Assembly (NCBI GenBank): GCA_020747065.1
Contig: JAGMVK010000011.1
Location: 1,240,001 to 1,304,000 of the forward strand
Source of the DNA: Cadophora sp. MPI-SDFR-AT-0126
Lineage: Eukaryota > Ascomycota > Leotiomycetes > Helotiales > Ploettnerulaceae
Reading direction: 5' to 3'
DNA: 64,000 bases
In this document: piece by piece, positions 48,908-61,017 of the stretch
How positions within the stretch are numbered: position 1 is the first letter of the stretch
How the letters are laid out: each line of letters starts with the position of its first letter
Translations under genes and position numbers: made by a program
The notes under the pieces: generated by a model
What the model saw: only the letters and a program-made list of their open reading frames with translations
Database searches by the model: none
What the model was told of the DNA's origin: nothing

Positions 48908-50250
48908 TTGCTGTGCGCAATGTGCCGGTCAAAAGTTCAAGTTCCTTCTCTGACTTCAATTCTTCTTAGCATTGCTGGACTCTGTACATACCTTCATTCA
49001 GGCTATCTTCTTGTAAATATTCTAGCGAAAGTACGACATAACATTCTCACATATGAACCGAATGAAAAGTTGCTTTAATAGCCTGAAAATATTCTCAGTC
49101 CTCTATTTTGCATGCTGTCGCGAACAAGTGGAGTGAAAGTCCGTCCAAAAGGAAGGTAAAACCGCATAACAGATTTGCTATCTGATCCCTCTCTTTACAA
49201 TCTTTCCTGAGATTGTAAACGTGACGATACAAGGCAAATCAGTATCCTGAATGTTCGCGTGTTGTAAAAACAAATTACAGCAGCGGCCTAACCAATCAGC
49301 TCATGTTGCAGCCGAGGAGGATTGATCCAGGCTATTCATGGACCAGACGAGCGGGAACGAGACAGCAATATAGTATAGAAGAGGAGGAGTCCTCAGCATA
49401 GAAGTTTTGATATTTTTCTTGCCTCAAAACGGACAAAAGGAACAAGATCCAATGGAAACACATGTATTTGAACATTTATGAATAGTTGCTTACTGACTCG
49501 CTGCCTCACTGTCCAGCCAGCGCAACGACAGCAAAGGAGTCCAGTAAGCCCCACGAGAGTGCCACGAGTGCTACGATGCTGTTCTCTTCAAGCATCATTT
49601 CACCGACAATTGAAGACAAGCTGACGAGAATCAAACTCGTCAATATAAGAGAAAATCAACTACTGGTGATTATTTATTGCAGTTCTCGTGTCAATTCGTG
49701 GCGTCCGTGCAAAATGCAAGAAATCCCTCCCGCATCTCGGTGGTTGTCCGGCCCACGGATGTGAGTGGCTGCTGACATTTTCGGATCAACACTAAAATCT
49801 GCAGCATCAAGAGTCGACTCGTCACCCCGCGAACCAAAGCCTGTTGAGTGTGCAACCAAATCCTTGCTGCGACCCATCCTTAGCTGTTCTGATCTGACCG
49901 CAAGGTTGTTGCGAGATTCCATCAATAGCTTCATCTTTGTGCGATTCAATTACTTTCGGTGCCAATATTTACTTAGCAGACCATAGCAACCGGCTGTTGG
50001 CGATAACGGTGTTTACTTGGCTGATAAGCTCGACTGAACGGAAAATATCCACCACTTGCGTGCTCCACGACAGCTGAAGAGCCAGCACTGCATTCCAGAG
50101 ATACACAGGAGACGATCGAGGATCTATCCGCATTCTTCAACTCTATCGATAAGGACGATTGAACGAACGAACGAATCTATACATATTTTTTGGAGGAGAA
50201 GATAACAGTGTTGATTCCGAGCTGCCGTTCGGCGGCCCTGAGCCGTCGTG
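48908..50250. other. intergenic, nothing recognised
   Basis: 1.3 kb between the GH11 stop and the b561-like gene start. No coding region, RNA gene or repeat was identified. Confidence 0.45.
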
Positions 50251-52749
50251 ATGGCTACCGATGGGCTTTCTCCTCCTGGGAGCAGCTCATATTCCTCGAA
50301 TACTATGTATGTTGGAGATGGCACATGGGATTCTACCAGGAACGATTTTCTATTGCCGAATTTGGTGGGGTTGAATTTCGAGACGATGCGATATAATGGT
50401 AGATACTCCGGCTTTGTTTGGAAGGACCACATACTGATACTTTTGCTAGGAATGGGCAACCGATTCAAAACAATGCCTGGATACCATAGTCTGATTAGGG
50501 CACACGGTATCATAGCTGTCATAGCTTTCCTCGTCCTCCTTCCCGCCGCCATTCTCATAGCCCAGTTCTACTCTCGAAATCCATACTGGGCGTTGCGGAT
50601 GCACATATACCTTCAAATTCTGGTAGTCGGACTATCAACAGTGGTCTTTATCATTGGATTCAACGCCGTCGGTCTCAATCGCAGTCTTACGAACCCACAT
50701 CACGGAATCGGAGTTGCTATATACACTTTGATCTTGGTCCAAGCGATTGGAGGATGTTGGATACACAGGAGAGAAAAGAAGCGAATTCCGGTCAAGCTAC
50801 CTGTCAAGTTGGTTCTGCACCAGTGGCTCGGAAGAACTATCGCGCTTTTGGGATTTGCTCAGGTTCCCCTGGGACTGACTCTCTACGGAAGTCCGAAGTG
50901 GATGTTTATCCTGTATGCCGTCTGGATGTTCTTCTTGCTCGTCTTGTTTTTCGTCTTATGCTATCGGGCAATTCCACCACTTGACGGATATGCGGGGGGA
51001 AGCAGGCGCAGCCACAGTCACGGCGGAACGGTCATCTCGGACAAGAAGCCTAGCAGATTTGGAGGACTTTTGGGTCCATTAGCATTGGGTGCTGGAGCTG
51101 CTGCGTTATTGGGCAGACGCAATAGGAGCCGAAGTAGGAGCAGAAGCCATAGTCGAAGCAGGAGGACCGAAGTCATTCCCAGCAGAAGAGGGAGTGGAAG
51201 CTACATCGAGGAAGAAAAGTACACGGAGAGTCGGAAGAAGAGCGGTGGCATGATGGACAAACTATTGAAAGCAGGAGCAGTATTTGGTGCTGCTGGCCTA
51301 GCCAAAAGCTTTTTCGATCGAAGGCGAGACAAGAGATACGACGACGATTATTCTTCTGTTGCCCATGACACACCATCTCGACGACATGCTGCTCGGCGCC
51401 ACAGTGACAGCGATCTAAGCGAAAGCATTGTTGTGCACAGAATGGAAGAAGGAAGACCAGGACACTCGGGCATCTTACCTGGACCAGGAGATCCAGTTCT
51501 GGCAGCAGCAGCTATCAGTGCAGCGACTCCCAGGCCCACCACACCGAGACCTGTCCGTAGGCAAAGTTCGTTTGATTCTGGTTCATATTCATACGATTCT
51601 ACTCTCTCTCCGTCAAGACGCCCACAATCTACCCACAAAGTTCGCAATGGAGTTCTAGCAGGCCTTGGACTTGGCTGGTTCGCAAAGAGAATGAAAGACA
51701 GACGAGATAGGAAAGAGTTAGAGCGTCTTGATCGACTGGAAGCACAGCGCATCGAAGATGAGCGTCTAGCCAGACATGGAGCCACTCCGTCCCGACTTAC
51801 AGGCGACGGATTCCCCAACCCAGGCCGACGACACCAAAGACGGCCTTCTGTAGCGCACTCCTCGGAACTCTCGTCAATCATTGACGACCCTCACTCCATC
51901 CGCCCCGGAGCCATACCACCACCTGTTGTCCCACCACCTTTCCAGCCAGGGCCAATAGCCACGGACATGGAAGCGAGAAGGTCACGATACGATGTTACAG
52001 AACCCGTATCAATGCCACCTGCTCCACACGATCCACAAGGCGTCCTGCACCAAGAAGAGTCAGGAAGCGAAGCCTACATGTCAGCAGGCGGCCATCCCCA
52101 CCGCCGACATTCCTCACGGAGGAGAAGAGAAGGAGAAATAGCTGCAGCGGCCGCAGTTGCAGAAGCCGCCAGCCTCGCAGCAAAAGAAGAAGCCCGTAGA
52201 AGACGGTCAAGAAGCAGAGGCGGACACACCAGCGGGGATGTAGTCAGTCCACCTGTGAGCGTGAAAGTGAAGGTCCATGGAGACAAAGACCGTAATGTCA
52301 CGTTACGGCGTCTCACAGAGCAAGAAGCTGCGGCGGAACGGGAAGCGAGGAGGTCAGATCGACGGCGTAGACGTGCCGATTCGTTGTCTAGTTTGAGTGG
52401 TACCGACACTGGACCTTCGAGGCGGAGATATAGAAGAGAAGGAAGTGTTAGAAGGGACAATACGCCTCCTCCAGCAATGGCGCCGCTGAATCCTCCTGCT
52501 CCACCTTTCGCAGGTGGCAGGAAGCCTAAAGATTCGGCATACTATAGCGGTCGACCGAGCGAGCCTGGTGGGAGCCCTGCTGGGCTACCGGCTGGAAGCG
52601 TAGGGAGTCCGGAGAGTCATGGTACATGGAGTGCTATGAGTCCGAGTGTAGAGGGTGGTGATGGAGCAGAAGCTGCTGCGGAGAGGCGGCGGAGGAGAAG
52701 ATTAGAGAGGAATCAGAGGAATCAGACGGGGACGGTGGACTTCACTTGA
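50251..52749 (+). CDS. cytochrome b561-like membrane protein with long Arg/Ser-rich tail
   Basis: Exons 50251-50398 and 50450-52749 encode 815 aa. The short N-terminus (NTMYVGDGTWDSTRNDFLLP) is followed by five hydrophobic segments at about residues 65-230. Histidines fit a b561 haem-binding core: RAHGIIAVIAFLVLLP, LRMHIYLQI, NPHHGIGVAIYTLILVQ and LVLHQWLGRTIALLG. No DOMON domain is present. The remaining 580 residues are low-complexity: RSRSRSRSHSRSRR repeats at about 270, a Gly/Ala/Met amphipathic patch twice (LLKAGAVFGAAGLAKSFFDRRRDKR and VLAGLGLGWFAKRMKDRRDRK), Pro-rich and Ala-rich stretches, and many RRxS sites. It may move electrons across a membrane; the tail's partners are unknown. 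The 51-nt intron is in frame and stop-free, so its retention would insert 17 residues. Confidence 0.82.
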   Translation: MATDGLSPPGSSSYSSNTMYVGDGTWDSTRNDFLLPNLVGLNFETMRYNGRYSGFVWKDHILILLLGMGNRFKTMPGYHSLIRAHGIIAVIAFLVLLPAAILIAQFYSRNPYWALRMHIYLQILVVGLSTVVFIIGFNAVGLNRSLTNPHHGIGVAIYTLILVQAIGGCWIHRREKKRIPVKLPVKLVLHQWLGRTIALLGFAQVPLGLTLYGSPKWMFILYAVWMFFLLVLFFVLCYRAIPPLDGYAGGSRRSHSHGGTVISDKKPSRFGGLLGPLALGAGAAALLGRRNRSRSRSRSHSRSRRTEVIPSRRGSGSYIEEEKYTESRKKSGGMMDKLLKAGAVFGAAGLAKSFFDRRRDKRYDDDYSSVAHDTPSRRHAARRHSDSDLSESIVVHRMEEGRPGHSGILPGPGDPVLAAAAISAATPRPTTPRPVRRQSSFDSGSYSYDSTLSPSRRPQSTHKVRNGVLAGLGLGWFAKRMKDRRDRKELERLDRLEAQRIEDERLARHGATPSRLTGDGFPNPGRRHQRRPSVAHSSELSSIIDDPHSIRPGAIPPPVVPPPFQPGPIATDMEARRSRYDVTEPVSMPPAPHDPQGVLHQEESGSEAYMSAGGHPHRRHSSRRRREGEIAAAAAVAEAASLAAKEEARRRRSRSRGGHTSGDVVSPPVSVKVKVHGDKDRNVTLRRLTEQEAAAEREARRSDRRRRRADSLSSLSGTDTGPSRRRYRREGSVRRDNTPPPAMAPLNPPAPPFAGGRKPKDSAYYSGRPSEPGGSPAGLPAGSVGSPESHGTWSAMSPSVEGGDGAEAAAERRRRRRLERNQRNQTGTVDFT

Positions 52750-53352
52750 GAATTTTAGGGGTAAGATTTTGGATGCGGGGTGGATGTCTCATTGAGCGGA
52801 GTTTGGGTCGCATTTGTAAAGATTACTTGGATGTCTTCCACATGGACAGAATTTGGGTAGGCAGTAGGCTAGATGTCAAGATGATGATCGATAATGCCTA
52901 TAATGAAAGAATGGAGCTCACTTATACCGAATTAAGTTCTACTTATTATAATCGACCAGTCTTTCCTCATGATGGGTCCTAATATTGGTGTCTTTGTGTA
53001 CAGCAGCAGAAGCTGATCAGTAGAAGGCTTTGGTAGACACCGCTGCAAATTGAAAATGGAATCATGAACGACTCAAGCAGTCAGAACATGACTTTAAAAT
53101 CAAGAAGCCGAGAGTCTGATCTTTCCTCGATGTCAACATTTGGTTTCACATTTCAAGTCTTATGTTGAGACTTACAGCCTTTCGACGAGGCTGCCCCACC
53201 CCTCAGCCTTGCGGGCTGATCGCGTCCATCGCGTAAACAAACTTCCCTTTCCTCAACACTACACCACCCCTCCAGCGTCAATCGCATCATCAACCCACTC
53301 CCTTTTCTCAACCAAAACGACAGCCTCTCTATCTTCAAATTTACAAAAAATA
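52750..53352. other. intergenic, nothing recognised
   Basis: Promoter region of the Nnf1 gene and 3' region of the b561-like gene; no further gene was seen. Confidence 0.45.
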
Positions 53353-54153
53353 ATGCCGTCTCAAACACCACCTTCTCCCTCCCCACCCCCTCAGGCTCCC
53401 GTCGCCCTCACCCCCGGCGTTCGCGCAGCCGCCCTCCAAAAGGTCTACTCGGACGCCATCACCAACACTCTGAAAGCAATCTCGTACCCCAGCTTCGCAG
53501 CCTGCTTCCCATCTATCGCCGAGCACGCACCTTCAGCGCTCAAGATCCTGCATGGGAACATGGTGGGGAGGCTAGAGGGATTCGCGAAGGCGGAATTCGA
53601 GACGATTATGAGGGAGAGGAATGTGGTGGAGAATCTGAATAGGTTGGGGGATTTGATTGCGGATGCGAGGAGGAGGAAGGCGAGGGGTGTTGAGGGGGAG
53701 GGGGAAGGAGTGGGAGGGGGTGTTGTGCCGTGAGTTACATGTTTCTTTTTTCCTGCTTTCTTTGATTGAGAGTTGTGTCTTTGGGCTGGGGTACTATAAC
53801 TTGAGTGCGGTACTGGCAATGCCATTGCGATAGGAAGACTACATGTAGCTTTATTAACGTCTCCTTAAAGACCACACACCCTCTCCGCGCCAGACCTCCT
53901 CCGCTCACACACCACGCCGCTTCATCAATCACAGCAATCACACCTTAACGCCAAACTGCAAACCACAGAATCGCAAAATGCAACACTGATCGAGGAAATT
54001 AGGAGACAGCGAGCGGAAATTGAGGAGCTGCTCAGTCTGGGAGAGATGCTGGTTAAGGATTTGGAGGGCGCAGGGAAGAAATTGGGGGAGAGGGGGGAGG
54101 AATTGGCGGAGAAAGGGAGGGAGGCGGAGAGTGTGCTGGTAGAGGACCTTTGA
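53353..54153 (+). CDS. Nnf1-like kinetochore (MIS12/MIND complex) subunit
   Basis: Exons 53353-53729 and 53871-54153 encode 219 aa. A Pro-rich start is followed by the Nnf1 signature: RAAALQKVYSDAITNTLKAISYPSFAACFPSIAEHAPSALKILHGNMVGRLEGFAKAEFETIMRERNVVENLNRLGDL. Exon 2 continues with TLSAPDLLRSHTTPLHQSQQ and a coiled coil ending in KDLEGAGKKLGERGEELAEKG, as in the Nnf1/PMF1 C-terminus. Nnf1 pairs with Mtw1/Mis12 and links centromeric chromatin to the Ndc80 complex. The exon 2 frame is masked by stops in other frames and is easily missed. Confidence 0.9.
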
Positions 54154-55265
54154 ATTCGAAAAATTATAATGGATGTGCGGAGTATGTGTAGGATGGATAT
54201 GATGGATGTGGCGTATGGGCAATGACCTGGGCTGTACTATGATTTGGCTGGCAGGCACTGTGGACACGACGAGTCATTGTTTGATTACCTCTGGATTTGG
54301 GTTGGAGAATGGCGTTTGGCAGGTGAGTCTTTAATGACTTTGGAGGGTCTGATGGGATATACCAGGACGAATAGGGCACGATTCATAAAATGCCGATATG
54401 TACGAATTCACAGCTTTGCAAGAAGCACATTCCGAGCAGTCTCTCGAACAGGCTTGCTTCGCAATTCCGGTAAATACAGACACTCTATCAACAAGCTCTC
54501 ACGAAAAGATTCTTCTTTCCGCACCCGTGTAACAGTCACGTAGGAACGAACCTCCAATTGAGCACTTCAATCCAACAGCCGACACGCGCCCCCAAAGCCG
54601 ACCCGGTATCTTGCATATTACATGGGCCAAACAAGCACTCAGCATCGCCCTAAGGGGATCCCAACTCAATATGCACGTCCGCATACAGAACCATGTACCA
54701 CGTAAGCTAACATATGCTTCCTGGGATGTGAGACAAGTGATTGTGGCTTTCGGGGGATCCGCGGACTCGGGATTGTACCTGTGTAACATTGTAACCAACA
54801 AACAGTGTGACCAAGAAAAGCTCGTTCCAGCAGCCAATGGTGAAGGTTTTGGTGCTTTCAAGACACAATCTGGATGGAGTCTGTATTCGAGCCGAGCAGC
54901 GAAGGGGACGTGGTTCTTGAGTCTTGAAATGAAGAGCATGCCATCTGAGTGTTTACAATACCTTTTCACGAGGCTTATGGGGGTTTCAACGTACGAGTAA
55001 ACAATGCCGGTATTCTAAGATGCAATGCTCATTCTCCTCCGTATGCAGGTAGGATACAAGTACAATCAATACAATCGTTTTCTTTCGTTGATGCCTTGCC
55101 TTGCCTTCCTATCCATCCAATCCAGCTGAATCCAGCCAAGCCAAATCCAATCGATAGCCAAAATCCAAACAATGCCCATCTCCAAACTCCAACACCCAAT
55201 GCACCGCCGCTCTTTCTAAAACGCAAAAGGAGGAATGCCGTAGCACAAAATCAAATCTCCCCATC
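54154..55265. other. convergent intergenic region
   Basis: 1.1 kb between the Nnf1 and PH-domain gene stops. An open frame at 54611-55000 shows no motif. A stretch near 55120-55200 is rich in CCAATCC/CCAAATCC words. Confidence 0.4.
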
Positions 55266-56716
55266 TTAAACTCTAATGAGGTTTCCCGACTGACCAACCC
55301 AAAACTCGCCCGCCCCGTCTTTCCCCTCGAGCTCACCATAATCAGGCGGTTGACACCTTTCCAGCTTTCCGGTAGCCCAGTCGACGACCCATTGCTTGCC
55401 CATCATGATGACTAGGTTACTCTTCCTGGGACTTCGATGAGTCAGGATAGCCATACAGCGTTTCGCGTATAGCATATCGTAGAAATGGGTCCACTGGTGC
55501 TGAGGTCGCCACTTACCGTCCGGAGTTATGGATGGATTGGGGGCGGTGGATGCGAGGTTCAAATGCGTGGTTGACTGAATCGCGTGGCGGGCACGAGAAA
55601 GCAGGTTTGGTCGGGACTCAGACGCTGCTATGGTGGCCGAAGTTGGTTCTGGATCTGGGAGGGAGAGACTAGCTGTCGATTGAGATGGAGATGGAGAATC
55701 CACTGATGGAGGTGTGGAGCTTGATTCTGTCTCCTCAGCGACAGTTTCATTGTCGCCTTGGGTTGTGGAAACAGCTGCATCTCCAGTATCTTCCGTTGGA
55801 TCAGGGCCGGCTAGCTGCGGGAACTGAGTAGAGATGATCTCCTCCTGTTCTCGGACGAGGCTGGCGTTCAGCTGAACGTTGGTGAATCCTGCTCTGGCAC
55901 GTCTCCGGATTCGTCGTGGGATACTGAGATCCCTTGGAATCTCCCGGTCGTCGAGGGGAGGTGCTAAGTCGATGGCGGCGAAGAGTGATTGAAGCCAGAG
56001 CACGAATGTCTCGATTTTGTTACAGGAGAGCAGAAACTGGTCTGCCTCAGCGCGAACGCGTATAACAAAACGTTTCCTGGTGACCGTCAGTAATGATATT
56101 GACTTCAGATAGAGTAAATGTCAAGCCTAGAAGATCTTCCGGCGGTATCCGGAAGTGATGGGAAATACGCTACAATGATCACTTACTTCAGATAATCAGC
56201 AGCGATGCCCACATCCGCATGCTGAAGGTTGTAGCTCCTCAAGAACACCCCCTTCTTCGATGCCATGGAATCATCAGGCTTTCCGCCATCATCCTTACCA
56301 CCAAACAGAGCCGAACCCTTGAACTTGTGGAATTTTAATGCCGTTCCTTGCAGCGTAACGACGACTCGGTACCAGTTCCGATCAACAGCCCTATGCACAG
56401 CGCCTTCCAACTCCATCTTCTTCAAGAATACATTCTGAATGCTTATCGCACTCGAGTAAGGTGGGAGGATCTCGCGGCCCTCATCCTCGCGCGGTTGAAT
56501 ATTGAACTTCCGGCGGAGAGACGGGGAATCAAGTAGGTTGTCGTATGCGGGAGGATCGTCGGACGGGCCTACTTCCTCCTCCTCTTGCTCGTAGTACTCG
56601 TCCATTGAATGCCGATTTGAACTCGGGACACTAGGAGCGGTGTTCGCAGCATTTGCAGTCCTGGCGTTCCGCTCGACGGCAGCTCCATGACTGCCAGTTC
56701 TCACTTCCAAAACCAT
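55266..56716 (-). CDS. PH-domain protein
   Basis: Exons 56716-56187 and 56076-55266 encode 446 aa. The start ATG 56716 (MVLEVRTGSHGAAV) is the first in the frame. A disordered acidic N-terminus (YYEQEEEEVGPSDDPPAY, including a PPAY-type WW ligand) leads to a PH-like domain: VFLKKMELEGAVHRAVDRNWYRVVVTLQGTALKFHKFKG, then SYNLQHADVGIAADYLKKRFVIRVRAEADQFLLSCNKIETFVLWLQSLFAAIDLAPPLD, with the invariant Trp near the last helix. The intron interrupts the PH domain. A Ser/Thr/Pro-rich middle and a conserved end (WTHFYDMLYAKRCMAILTHRSPRKSNLVIMMGKQWVVDW) follow. PH domains bind phosphoinositides or proteins at membranes; the specific role is unknown. Confidence 0.85.
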
Positions 56717-57825
56717 TGCCAACGTGGCCGAAAACTATAACTGGGCGTCGGATGAATAGGAAAGTCGGTCAGACATGATTCTCGAACAGTTGAAGTGTCC
56801 GATATGCAACGTCAGTCGATTGCTTTTTCTCGACTACGACGCGGCCCTGAAAAAAGAAAATTGTTTATACTGAGAGCAGTACGGGACTTGTAGGAAGAGT
56901 GAGGAAAGAGGTAGAAAGTAGGAAGTAGGAAATGAGAAGCATGAATAGAGTCAATTTGGATGGGTACGTACACCCGCTGGTGCTCGGATTGCGGAAAAGC
57001 TTCCCTTGGCTCCGGGGTAGAGATGAAGTTTCTTTACGAAGGGAAAGGGCCGATCATGCCGTGAGAGGTCGAATGTTGAATGGGCCCTGTCGGGCTCGTT
57101 CGAATTGCAGACGACGTGCATGACAAGTGTCCTCGGCTTTCCAGCCGGGAATGTTATCGCATCGTTTTGCTTACTACTCTGCTACTCACTAGGAAAAGGC
57201 CGGGGAGTGGGAGGTGGGGGATACGATGGGGGAGAGGGGACAGAGGGGGAAAAGATGGATCAAGGCTGTGTGCTGCTGCCCTGGTCGCTACTGCAAGTAT
57301 GGTGTGCCCGTGGGGAAATCATAATAAAGTGATTGGTGAGGAAGACGGCGGATGTGGAGAAGGAGAGAAGGCGAAAACGAGATCGAGACGAGGAGATCAG
57401 CCTGCGCGATTTAGCCGGTGTTGAGAGGCTCCTCGGCTCGGATGAGGCACGTGATGTCAGCCGCAGATTTATTAGACGAGCCCCTTTCGGAAATCAACCC
57501 CGAGAGAGACTCGGACTGAAGCTCAAAAGGTACATCCGTATGCTTCTCGTCTACCTCATAAGCAGGTGAGCTGCTACATGTGGAAAAGGTCTCAGCCGCA
57601 TTCGATCCCACATTACAGAGTTGGTGAGACGACATGAGTTGGTGTTGCACAGCTCTACCCGACATTCGAAGGGGTATCAATCCGAGACAGGAAAGATACA
57701 AATGGGTGCCTGACAAAGCCTTACACAATCAATCGATATCTACAATGCTATGCTATTACTCGGAAGTCTCTCGATACTGGATGTCGTCTCTCAAACCTGG
57801 GGTAAATGCTGGCTGCTACAACACT
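56717..57825. other. intergenic, GC-mixed, nothing recognised
   Basis: Upstream region of the PH-domain gene and downstream region of the GH115 gene. A G-rich purine stretch occurs at about 57195-57260. No coding region is supported. Confidence 0.4.
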
Positions 57826-60800
57826 TCAAGTCGAGTGAAAGCTGGGTGGTGGCCCCAAATAACTCTCCTTCAAGCCACCAAGGTCAAAAACCAATTTCTC
57901 AAGCAACAGATTCGAGTGGTGCAACCTCAACTGTATGCTGTGTTTTCCCGGCCCAAACGTCTCGCCTAACCTATGCTTCTTAACCCACATGCAGTCCTGC
58001 ACGGCTTTGGCCCAGCCCTCCGGAAGTTCTCCAGCATTCTTTGCTTCTTCCACCAGTCTGTGAGTCTGCGATTGTCCATCAACAACGATATCGTACTTCA
58101 TGGGATGGCTCGGGTCGATGTCCAGTGTCATGTTGAAGTAAAGGAGTAGTTCGGCATTGGCAGATTGGGAGAAGACGTAGGTGTCATAGGTGAAATACGA
58201 CTCTCCCTGGTCCGAGGCTGGGTCCAGCGCCACAGATCCATTCGCACTTAATCCTACTTCAATCAATGCTCGGTAGGGAGTTGCGATAATACAAGATGAT
58301 GCCGGTATCGAGATGTAGCCATCACCCTCGATGAATCCGGAAAATTCCTGTGGGCACTTCCGTCCCAGCACAGGAAGGTGGACCTGTTCGAAGTCGCCCT
58401 CGGCCGAGCGTATATCAACCAACACCTCTTCATCCAAGTCCTCTGGAACTTGCTGCCAGTCGACTGAGATTTTGACACGCGCGTCCTCCTTCCCTGGGTC
58501 GAGTGTGCCCTCGATCACTGAGAGTGTGATCCAATTGAAAGGCGCACTCGCAGTCCAATGGATGGTCATATTCCCCCTCGAATATACATCGAACCATCTG
58601 CTCTCCGGTCCATAGCGAGTCATCGCACCGAGCGTCAGACCAGGCACCAGATCTCGCCTACTCGGATGCGTCCTATCAGATTCTTCGTTACACCGACCAG
58701 GTCGTACGCCTTCGTGTCCTTCTACAGCAACACCCATTTGTCCTGCAATGGGATTGGAGTTCTGCCTGCTCTGGACATAGCAGAGACCACTGACCATATC
58801 GCGCGATGGAGCATGCCATGTATCCCCGAAACCGTAGTGCGTTTGCATCATGATATGGTTCCACTTGCCGTTCAGTAAAGCGTGGTACTCTTCGCTGAGA
58901 CTGTAATCTGCATCGAAGAGATCGAGGACTTCTTTCGCCAATGTATTAGTATAGTTGCGGCGTTGTCGAGCATACAGTTGATTTCTGCCGAGTGCGATTT
59001 GCAATGCTGTGAATGTGTACGAAGCTTTGATGGGGAACAGCACCAGCTGGAAAATACTCGCTCGCTGGTCTTCTGGGCACTGGTTATGGATTGCTTCTGC
59101 CGTTTCGAGCAGCGCTTTCCAACGACTGAGAACATGCTCAGCTTCGTTGTAGTGAAGAAGAGAGAAAGTGTGTGGTTCGATGTGTTCATGTTTTCTCATT
59201 GATACGAGGCGGTCATACTCAAATGATGCTGCCCCGATCACTTCGCTCAACTCGGGGCCGAAGTCGCGCTCGGCCATGGTGCTGAAAAAATGTGAAAAGT
59301 TGTCTGCTTTGATAAAGTTGATATCCCAAGCTAGGGCCATGGCGAAAGTTAATGGGATTTCCACGGCCTTGATGTCGCCTACGTTGAATATCCAGATCTG
59401 TTTTGCATTACGGTGGTGGGCTTCATGGAGTTGATGCCATGTTTTGCCCTGTCAATGTCAATTTTTGTGCAGTCAATGCCGGTGGTGCTCTTACAAGCGA
59501 GTTGCTGTTGGTCCATTTGTAACTTCGCGGATGTCCCACATATTCGAAGTGGTAGTAGACCTAGCGAATGTCAGCAAAGGAAGATGTAGGCTAATGCCAC
59601 AACATACTCCTGCTCCACCTCTCCTCTCTGCTTCCTTTCCATGGGGAAGACGACGGATAGTTCCGAAATTGTCATCAGCAAACAGAAGTGTGACGTCGTC
59701 AGGTACTTCGAGCCTGCCAGTATCATACTGGTCCTGCACTTCCTTGTACAATGCGAGAAGTTCTAGATGCGTAATTAGCCACGGCTCTTTCGCTCTCGGG
59801 GTTTCTATGTCAATCTCACGAGTCACTCCATCCTCCCTCCCATGAACCTCTTTAATGATTCCCCTCTGCGTTCTAATAACATCCCTCACAACCGCCGCCG
59901 GATCATCCGTCACCATCTTCTTATCATATTCACCCCTCATCCCCAGCGTAACATACGATTCACACCCCTTACTCCTCCTAATCCCCTCCTCAAAAAATTC
60001 AGTAATCTTCTTCTTGTTGGTCAGCCAATTCCAGCTACCATCTGGATTCTCGGCAAACCATTCATTAGACATGCGCTGCATGGGCTCGTGGTGAGACGTC
60101 GAGATGCAGATTCCGTAGTCTTCGGCGGTTTGCTGGTTGGCGGTGTCATCGGTGAAAAATGAGGCCCCCGGGTTGGGGTAGCCGGGCCACATTGCTGGCC
60201 AGAGGAAGTTGGCCTATTGTCCCATCAATATCAAGAGGATAAGGAGAACTGTGGCGGGAAATGATGAGTGCATACTTTCAAACGCAGCAGCAACTCAAAA
60301 ACTTTCTTGTAAAACTCAACACCATACTTCCCAAAATTCTCTCTCACCCACCCCGTGAGAGCAGGTGCCTCATCGTTGATGAAAATGCCTCGAAAACGCA
60401 CACTTGGTTCCCCTTGCGTCGTAGTCACAGGCAGTGCGTAGATCTCAGGGTGATATTTAGGAACCACATCAGCCCACCAATACCATCTGCCTCGAAGTCA
60501 GCATTCTCTATCCATCTCTCAAAACAAAATCACGCCCATCTTTTCGTTGAAGGGCCACATACGGCGAAACACCAATCTGCTCCGACAACGCATACACCCC
60601 AAAGATACACCCCCTTTTATCACTCCCAGCAATAACCAGCGCCCTCCTACACCCCTCCAAAGGATCCTCAACCACAGCCGTAACATAACTCTCCCACTTC
60701 CCTCTAATACCACTCAGATCCACCTTTCCCTTCCTCTCAAGGCTCTGAATCAACGGGTTTTCTGTCACACTGCCTACGATGATAGCTGTCTGACATTTCT

Positions 60801-61017
60801 CATTGAAGATGTCGGGTTTGGTTTTGTTTTCGTTTGGACCGGTCCAGGATATGAGGGATGAAGCAGGGCCTTTCGTGACGCGGGAGAAGTCTTCGGAGAG
60901 GTTGCGGGTAGCGATGTGGATTCCGGGGAAATCGGCGTGGTGGATTATGATGGGAATGCCGACTAGATTGAGGAGTCCTTGCCCATTTGAGAAGGAAACG
61001 AACTTCTCGTCAAACAT
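57826..61017 (-). CDS. GH115 xylan alpha-glucuronidase
   Basis: Five exons (61017-60563, 60486-60276, 60213-59608, 59560-59495, 59448-57826) encode 986 aa, normal for GH115. Landmarks in order: SRVTKGPASSLI, IIVGSVTENPLI, GKWESYVTAVVEDPLEG, ALVIAGSDKRGCIFGVYALSEQIGVSPWYWWADV, RGIFINDEAPALTGWVRENFG, ANFLWPAMWPGYPNPGASFF, ISTSHHEPMQR, TLGMRGEYDKKM, LFADDNFGTIRRLP, GGAGVYYHFEYVGHPRSYKW, WIFNVGDIKAVEIPLTFAMALAWD, a C-terminal helical domain and a beta-rich end. GH115 removes (4-O-methyl)glucuronic acid from xylan. No signal peptide is visible, and an in-frame TGA 13 codons upstream excludes simple extension; either the enzyme is intracellular or an upstream exon is missed. Confidence 0.93.

Noticed and set aside
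50124..50558. Minus-strand ORF overlapping the start of the b561-like gene
   Set aside because: Shadow of the plus-strand coding frame; it lacks membrane or other domain features.
54611..55000. Plus-strand 129-codon frame between Nnf1 and the PH-domain gene
   Set aside because: No recognisable domain, and the opposite strand is equally open across much of it; codon use looks non-coding.
57826..61017. GH115 and the GH76/CE5/GH11 group as one tight gene cluster
   Set aside because: Housekeeping genes (Nnf1, PH-domain, b561-like) lie between them, and no GGCTAAA was noticed upstream of GH115, so only a loose grouping is claimed.
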